From Actinomycetes bacterium (GTDB lineage Bacteria; Actinomycetota; Actinomycetes; Streptosporangiales; Streptosporangiaceae), in the NCBI GenBank assembly GCA_023425615.1, contig JAFACJ010001192.1:1-9217 (forward strand): DNA of 9,217 nucleotides. Reading direction: 5' to 3'. The stretch's first letter is position 1, and each line of letters opens with the position of its first letter. The position numbers were made by a program, and so were the translations under genes. Shown piece by piece: positions 5,650 to 9,217 of the stretch. Under the pieces are notes generated by a model, which worked only from the letters and a program-made list of their open reading frames with translations, had not been told where the DNA came from and ran no database searches.

Positions 5650-5895
5650 TCAGCCGGCGAAGAGCTCGTAGATTCCCTGCTGAATGCCCCAGTCGAGCAG
5701 AGTGACAATACCGATCATGAACAGCACGAACACCATGGACACGATGGTGTAGTTGATCAGTTCCCGGCGGGTGGGCCAGATGACCTTGCGGAGCTCGCCG
5801 ACCACCTGGCGGATGAACAGGAGAGGGCTGGTGCGCTTGCGCTTGGCCGGCTTCCCCTTGTCCTCGGTCGCGACGTCGCGAGTCTCAGTCGCCAT
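5650..5895 (-). CDS. secE: Preprotein translocase subunit SecE
   Basis: This 81-residue single-span SecE clamps the two halves of SecY in the SecYEG channel. The conserved amphipathic helix and hinge appear as VVGELRKVIWPTRRELINYT (31-50), followed by one transmembrane segment at about 48-70 (IVSMVFVLFMIGIVTLLDWG). The first 22 residues are charged and hydrophilic and end in KRKR, positive-inside. The length and one-helix form are those of Gram-positive SecE, not the three-helix enterobacterial form. The ATG at 5895-5893 follows GAGGGTGAG. It lies between tRNA-Trp (102 bp upstream) and nusG (63 bp downstream), the arrangement also found in mycobacteria. Confidence 0.97.
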   Translation of the reverse strand: MATETRDVATEDKGKPAKRKRTSPLLFIRQVVGELRKVIWPTRRELINYTIVSMVFVLFMIGIVTLLDWGIQQGIYELFAG

Positions 5896-5952
5896 CTCAC
5901 CCTCGTTCGGATTGATCGTCCGACACGGCGTGTTCCGCCGCGCGTGCCTCTC

Positions 5953-5982
5953 ACCTTATGCGTGCTCACGTGCGGCTGGGAA
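5953..5982 (-). promoter_or_regulatory. Weak promoter candidate for secE-nusG
   Basis: On the minus strand TTCCCA (5982-5977) and TAAGGT (5958-5953) are 18 bp apart, between tRNA-Trp and secE. The -10 is reasonable but the -35 is poor. Read-through from the tRNA-Trp promoter is an equally good explanation. Confidence 0.25.
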
Positions 5983-5997
5983 CGTGAAGCTGCTCCG

Positions 5998-6070
5998 CAG
6001 GGCAAGAGGGACTCGAACCCCCAACCGCCGGTTTTGGAGCCCGGCGCGCTACCAATTGCGCCATTGCCCT
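5998..6070 (-). tRNA. tRNA-Trp (anticodon CCA)
   Basis: The minus strand folds into a full 73-nt cloverleaf: acceptor AGGGCAA/TTGCCCT, D arm GGCGCAATTGGTAGCGC, anticodon arm CCGGGCTCCAAAACCGG with CCA at 6037-6035, and T arm with the GGTTCGAGTCC consensus. The discriminator base is G, as expected for bacterial tRNA-Trp. The 3' CCA end is not encoded. The gene lies 102 bp upstream of secE, a position shared with other actinobacteria, and is probably transcribed together with it or processed from the same transcript. Confidence 0.97.
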
Positions 6071-6109
6071 ACAGCAGGCGTGCTTGCTGCACGCGCCACT
6101 AAGAAGAGA

Positions 6110-6139
6110 AGCATACGTGTCCCGGGGCGCTACGTCGAA
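6110..6139 (-). promoter_or_regulatory. Candidate promoter for tRNA-Trp
   Basis: TTCGAC (6139-6134) and TATGCT (6115-6110) are 18 bp apart on the minus strand, about 40 bp upstream of the tRNA 5' end. TATGCT is a good -10. A small 6-bp hairpin (GCGTGC 6078-6083 with GCACGC 6089-6094) lies between the promoter and the tRNA. Confidence 0.5.
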
Positions 6140-6258
6140 CTGAAACTCCTGTGGCGCCTTCACGCGTCAGGGGACGGGGTAGTCCTTCCGGGTGGCTTGG
6201 GGGTGGTTCCCTGCCAGGTCAGCCGAGTGAACGGGGGCAGACCGGGCAGGATTGGGCA

Positions 6259-7296
6259 ATGAAGCGCCGGGATCTCACACGACTGCCGAAAGCACACCTG
6301 CACCTGCACTTCACCGGGTCGATGCGGCATGCGACCCTGGTGGAACTGGCACTCCGCCACCGGGTCCAGCTCCCCGAGTCGCTGGTGTCCCAGTGGCCGC
6401 CCGCCCTGCGCGCCACCGACGAGCGCGGCTGGTTCCGCTTCCAGCGCCTGTACGACCTGGCCAGATCGGTGCTGCAGACCCCGCAGGACCTGCGCCGGCT
6501 GCTGCTGGAGACCGCGCAGGACGAGGCAGCCGAGGGCTCGGGCTGGCTGGAGATCCAGGTGGACCCCTCGGGCTACGCCCACCGGTTCGGCGGCCTGACC
6601 CCGACCGTCGAACTGGTGCTCGACGCGGTGGCCGAGGCCGAGCGCGCCACCGGGGTGGGCATCGGAGTGATCATCGCCGCCAACCGCACCCGGCATCCGC
6701 TGGACGCCCGCATCCTGGCGCGGCTGGCGGTCCAGTACGCGGGCCGCGGCGTCGTCGGCTTCGGGCTGTCCAACGACGAGCGCCGTGGCCGTCCGTATGA
6801 GTTCGAGGGCGCGTTCCGGATCGCCAGGCGGGCCGGGCTGCTGTCGGCGCCGCACGGCGGCGAGCTGGAAGGGCCCGAGTCGGTGCGGCCCTGCATCGAC
6901 CTGCTGGGCGCCGACCGGATCGGGCACGGGGTGCGCGCGGTGGAGGATCCGCGGCTGGTGGAGCGGATCGCCGGGCGCGGGATCACGCTGGAGGTCTGCC
7001 CCGCCTCGAACGTCTCGCTGGGGGTGGCCAGGAGCGCGGCGGAGGTGCCGGTACGGCGGCTGTTCGAGGCGGGGGTGCCGATCGCGCTGGGCGCCGATGA
7101 CCCGCTGCTGTTCGGCTCGCGGCTGGTCACCCAGTACGAGCTGGCCCGCAGCGAGCACGGCTTCACCGACGCGGAGCTGGCCGAGCTGGCGCGCGGCTCG
7201 ATCCGCGGCTCGGCGGCGCCGCCTGGGGTGCGCAAGCAGCTCCTGGAGGGCGTCGACGACTGGCTGGCAGCCCCGCCTACTCCTCCTCCAGCGTGA
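6259..7296 (+). CDS. Adenosine deaminase-family hydrolase
   Basis: This 345-residue TIM-barrel amidohydrolase of the adenosine/AMP deaminase family would remove an amino group from a purine nucleoside or related compound. Catalytic positions are intact: metal ligands in HLHLH (H15 and H17), H199 and E202 in PHGGE, H223 in RIGHG, CPASN (247-251) and the metal-binding D280 with D281 in GADDPL. The usual HLDG after the first ligands is HFTG here, so the aspartate that contacts the nucleoside 5'-hydroxyl in classical enzymes is missing; a different substrate is possible. The start is ATG at 6259-6261 (MKRRDLTRLPKAH) with GCAGGA upstream; longer in-frame starts add low-complexity sequence. It is the only plus-strand gene, and its last 20 bp overlap the end of murB. 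The C-terminal TPPPPA-like tail is encoded in the overlap. Confidence 0.85.
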   Translation: MKRRDLTRLPKAHLHLHFTGSMRHATLVELALRHRVQLPESLVSQWPPALRATDERGWFRFQRLYDLARSVLQTPQDLRRLLLETAQDEAAEGSGWLEIQVDPSGYAHRFGGLTPTVELVLDAVAEAERATGVGIGVIIAANRTRHPLDARILARLAVQYAGRGVVGFGLSNDERRGRPYEFEGAFRIARRAGLLSAPHGGELEGPESVRPCIDLLGADRIGHGVRAVEDPRLVERIAGRGITLEVCPASNVSLGVARSAAEVPVRRLFEAGVPIALGADDPLLFGSRLVTQYELARSEHGFTDAELAELARGSIRGSAAPPGVRKQLLEGVDDWLAAPPTPPPA

Positions 7297-8320
7297 GCCC
7301 GATCAGGACCGGCTCGTTGACCAGGGTCACCCCGAACGCCTCGCGGACCCCGGCGCGGATCTCGCGGGCCAGGGCCAGCAGGTCGCGCGCGGTGCCCTCG
7401 GGCCCGGGGTTGGTCAGGGCCAGGGTGTGCTTGGTCGACAGCCGGACCGGGCCGCGGGCGTAGCCCTTGGCGAAGCCCGCCTTGTCGATCAGCCAGGCCG
7501 CCGACGTCTTGGTGCGGCCGCCCGGCTCGGGGAAGGCGGGGAACCCCTCGGCCCGCTCGGCCAGCACCTTCAGCTCCCGCTCGGTGAGGACGGGGTTGGT
7601 GAAGAAGCTGCCGGCGCTGCGGGTGTCGGGATCGGCGGGGTCGAGGACCATGCCCTTGCCGCGGCGCAGTTCCAGGACGGCGTCGCGGACGTCCTGGAGC
7701 GGGGCGGCGGAGCCCTGCTCGACGCCGAGCCTGCGGGCGAGCTCGGCGTACTTGACGGGCCGTGACTCGCCCGTCTCGTCGAGCTGGAAGGTGACGGCCA
7801 GCACCACGTAGCGGTCGTCGCCCTTGAAGGCGCTGTGCCGGTAGGTGAAGGCGCACTCGGCGGCGGTGAAGGAGCGGACGCGCCGCTCCCGCCGGTCGTA
7901 GGCGCGCACCTCGGTGATCGTCTCGCTGACGTCCTGCCCGTAGGCGCCGACGTTCTGGATGGGCGTGGCGCCGACCCTGCCGGGGATGCCCGAGAGGCAT
8001 TCCAGGCCCGACAGGCCCTCGGCGACGGTGCGGGCCACCAGGGCGTCCCACTCCTCGCCCGCCTGCGCCGTCACCCGGGCGCCGTCGATCGCGACGCCGC
8101 GGCTGGCGACCCGCACGACGGTGCCGGGGAAGCCCTCGTCGCAGACGACGAGGTTGCTGCCTCCCCCGAGGATGAGCAGGGGCTCGCCCGCCTCGTCGGC
8201 GGCGCGGACCTGTTCGATCAGCGCCTCCTCGCTGCCGGCCTCGATGAAGGTACGGGCCGGTCCGCCCAGCCGCAGCGTGGTGTATCCGGCGAGCCGCACG
8301 TCCTGGCAGCGCACGTTCAT
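7277..8320 (-). CDS. murB: UDP-N-acetylenolpyruvoylglucosamine reductase MurB
   Basis: MurB is the FAD enzyme that uses NADPH to reduce the enolpyruvyl ether, giving UDP-N-acetylmuramate, the second committed cytoplasmic step of peptidoglycan synthesis. The FAD-binding domain shows LGGGSNLVV (51-59) and GIPGRVGATPIQNVGAYGQ (111-129). TYRHSAFK (159-166) supplies the Tyr loop of type I MurB. The C-terminal domain holds the proton-donating serine in SAGSFFTNP (S238) and the catalytic glutamate in NEPVLIG (E336). I chose ATG at 8320-8318 (347 residues) because AGGAG lies five bases upstream; the GTG two codons earlier sits inside that ribosome binding site. It follows hadB after a hairpin, and its 3' end overlaps the convergent deaminase gene. 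Confidence 0.97.
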   Translation of the reverse strand: MNVRCQDVRLAGYTTLRLGGPARTFIEAGSEEALIEQVRAADEAGEPLLILGGGSNLVVCDEGFPGTVVRVASRGVAIDGARVTAQAGEEWDALVARTVAEGLSGLECLSGIPGRVGATPIQNVGAYGQDVSETITEVRAYDRRERRVRSFTAAECAFTYRHSAFKGDDRYVVLAVTFQLDETGESRPVKYAELARRLGVEQGSAAPLQDVRDAVLELRRGKGMVLDPADPDTRSAGSFFTNPVLTERELKVLAERAEGFPAFPEPGGRTKTSAAWLIDKAGFAKGYARGPVRLSTKHTLALTNPGPEGTARDLLALAREIRAGVREAFGVTLVNEPVLIGLTLEEE

Positions 8321-8340
8321 CCGCACTCCTGTTCGCGTAG

Positions 8341-8372
8341 GCGCGCACCCGCCCGCCGGGGCGGATGCGCGC
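8341..8372 (-). terminator. 14-bp hairpin between hadB and murB
   Basis: GCGCGCACCCGCCC (8341-8354) and GGGCGGATGCGCGC (8359-8372) pair over 14 positions around a 4-base loop. The single imperfect pair is C-A on the plus strand but a U-G wobble in the minus-strand RNA, so the structure is best in the direction of hadB. It ends seven bases before the hadB stop. No U-tract follows, so partial read-through into murB is likely. Confidence 0.65.
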
Positions 8373-8378
8373 GCTGTC

Positions 8379-8804
8379 TTAGGCGAGCCGGACGACCGCC
8401 CTGGCCTGGCCGAGGACCTTCTGGCCGCCCGCGGTGGCGGTGAGACCGACCACGACCTTGTTGTCCTCCAGCTTCTTCTCCACGACGCCCTCGATCTCGA
8501 TGACGTTGCCGGTGTCGTGCGGCACCGGGACCATGCCCGTGAAGCGCACGCCGTAGTCGACCACCGCGCCGGGGTCGCCGACCCAGTCGGTGACGAACCT
8601 GCCGCCCTGGGCCATGGTGAACATGCCGTGGGCGATCACGTCGGGCAGGCCGACGGACTTGGCGAAGCGCTCGTCCCAGTGGATGATGTTGAAGTCGCCG
8701 GAGGCTCCCGCGTACATCACCAGGTTGAGCCGCTTGACGGGGTAGGACTGCGCGGGGATCTTGGTGCCGACCTCGACCTCGTCGTACTTGACCGTCGCCG
8801 TCAT
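8379..8804 (-). CDS. hadB: MaoC-family (3R)-hydroxyacyl-ACP dehydratase, HadB-type catalytic subunit
   Basis: This 141-residue single hot-dog protein has the R-hydratase motif GDFNIIHWDERFAKSVGLPDVIAHG (36-60), with the catalytic pair D37 and H42. In mycobacteria HadB pairs with HadA to dehydrate 3-hydroxyacyl-ACP in the FAS-II elongation cycle; in actinomycetes without mycolic acids the same pair is thought to serve ordinary fatty-acid synthesis in place of FabZ. The ATG at 8804-8802 follows the hadA stop with one base between (TGA-C-ATG), so the two are translationally coupled; GGGGGG upstream acts as the ribosome binding site. A terminator-like hairpin and murB follow. A bifunctional reading as an enoyl-CoA hydratase cannot be excluded from sequence alone. 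Confidence 0.9.
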   Translation of the reverse strand: MTATVKYDEVEVGTKIPAQSYPVKRLNLVMYAGASGDFNIIHWDERFAKSVGLPDVIAHGMFTMAQGGRFVTDWVGDPGAVVDYGVRFTGMVPVPHDTGNVIEIEGVVEKKLEDNKVVVGLTATAGGQKVLGQARAVVRLA

Positions 8805-8805
8805 G

Positions 8806-9217
8806 TCAGGCCCCCCGTTCCACGATGGTGTTGTAGGCGGTGGCCACGAGCTCGCCCTGCGCGTCGCGCACCTCGGTGGTGACCTTGACCAGGTGGTTGC
8901 CGCCGGCCTTGCGGATGTCACTGATGATCGACTCGCACTGGATGACGTCGCCGGCGAAGATCGGCCTGGTGTACTCGAAGCGCTGCTCGCCGTGGACGAC
9001 CATGGCGAAGTTCAGGCCGAGTTCGGGGTCGACCAGGAATTCGCCGCCGAGGGCGACGATGGTCAGGAAGGTGGGAGGCGCGATCACATCCGGGTATCCG
9101 GCCGCCTTGGCCGCCTCTGCGTCGCGGTAGAGGGGATTGCGGTCGCCGATCGCCTCGGCGAATTCGCGGATCTTCACCCGGGAGACTTCATACACGTCGG
9201 GCCGCGGATATCTGCGC
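8806..9217 (-). CDS. hadA: HadA-type dehydratase subunit (5' end outside window)
   Basis: This is the non-catalytic hot-dog partner of HadB, with 136 C-terminal residues visible. The segment EFAEAIGDRNPLYRD matches the N-terminal MaoC-like domain and has no His in the position of the catalytic H of HadB, as expected for HadA. VIAPPTFLT and FEYTRPIFAGDVI are typical. A GTG at 9195-9193 could be read as a start, but the open frame upstream encodes RRYPRPD joined to VYEVSRVKIREFAEA, which resembles the usual RxYPxxxxYEVxREKIREFA opening of HadA. The true start is therefore beyond the right edge, perhaps 10-15 residues away. HadA shapes the tunnel that holds the acyl chain. It is coupled to hadB. 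Confidence 0.88.
   Translation of the reverse strand, partial: RRYPRPDVYEVSRVKIREFAEAIGDRNPLYRDAEAAKAAGYPDVIAPPTFLTIVALGGEFLVDPELGLNFAMVVHGEQRFEYTRPIFAGDVIQCESIISDIRKAGGNHLVKVTTEVRDAQGELVATAYNTIVERGA

Noticed and set aside
6071..6258. Plus-strand promoter for the deaminase gene
   Set aside because: No pair of hexamers with acceptable spacing was found; the region clearly contains only the tRNA-Trp promoter candidate and a small hairpin.
6573..8348. A 591-codon minus-strand open frame spanning the deaminase and murB
   Set aside because: It is a GC-driven shadow: Arg/Gly/Pro-rich, no domain, and it conflicts with two well-supported genes.

Overview
This is a GC-rich window (roughly 68-70% by eye) from the conserved ribosomal-protein/secretion cluster of an actinomycete. 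The markers are GTG starts, an NusG with a long acidic N-terminal tail, a HadA/HadB-type split MaoC dehydratase, an LppX/LprG-type lipoprotein, and an Mkl/MlaF-type ATPase downstream of rplL. The gene order matches what I recall of mycobacteria and streptomycetes. The absence of aspC and the overall sequence style make Streptosporangiales or a relative my best guess, but no 16S or marker comparison was possible.

Transcription is almost entirely on the minus strand. Read in that direction from the right edge: hadA (cut by the window), hadB, murB, then the only plus-strand gene (an adenosine deaminase-family enzyme, convergent with murB and overlapping it by 20 bp), then a minus-strand tRNA-Trp(CCA), secE, nusG, rplK, rplA, a lipoprotein, rplJ, rplL, and the N-terminal 204 codons of an Mkl-type ABC ATPase that runs off the left edge.

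The genes cover essential functions: FAS-II dehydration (hadAB), peptidoglycan precursor synthesis (murB), Sec translocation (secE), transcription elongation (nusG), the L11/L1 and L10/L12 ribosomal stalk proteins, and probable envelope lipid transport (the lipoprotein and the Mkl ATPase). Strong hairpins separate hadB/murB, rplA/lipoprotein and rplL/mkl, and a weaker one separates nusG/rplK. rplJL has its own promoter and a structured leader fitting L10 autoregulation.

No new enzyme system is visible. The most unusual signals are non-coding. The rplK-rplA spacer is long (246 bp) and holds a 93-nt three-tier hairpin (12, 9 and 13 bp arms, six GATC sites), flanked by a 14-nt tandem duplication that places TAG stops in all three frames after rplK, and by a second hairpin with a 13-nt tandem duplication before rplA. 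The 400-bp region upstream of the Mkl gene carries several operator-like palindromes, including a perfect 14-bp one (CTACTGGCCAGTAG). A hairpin that could end the lipoprotein transcript overlaps the -35 element of the rplJ promoter.
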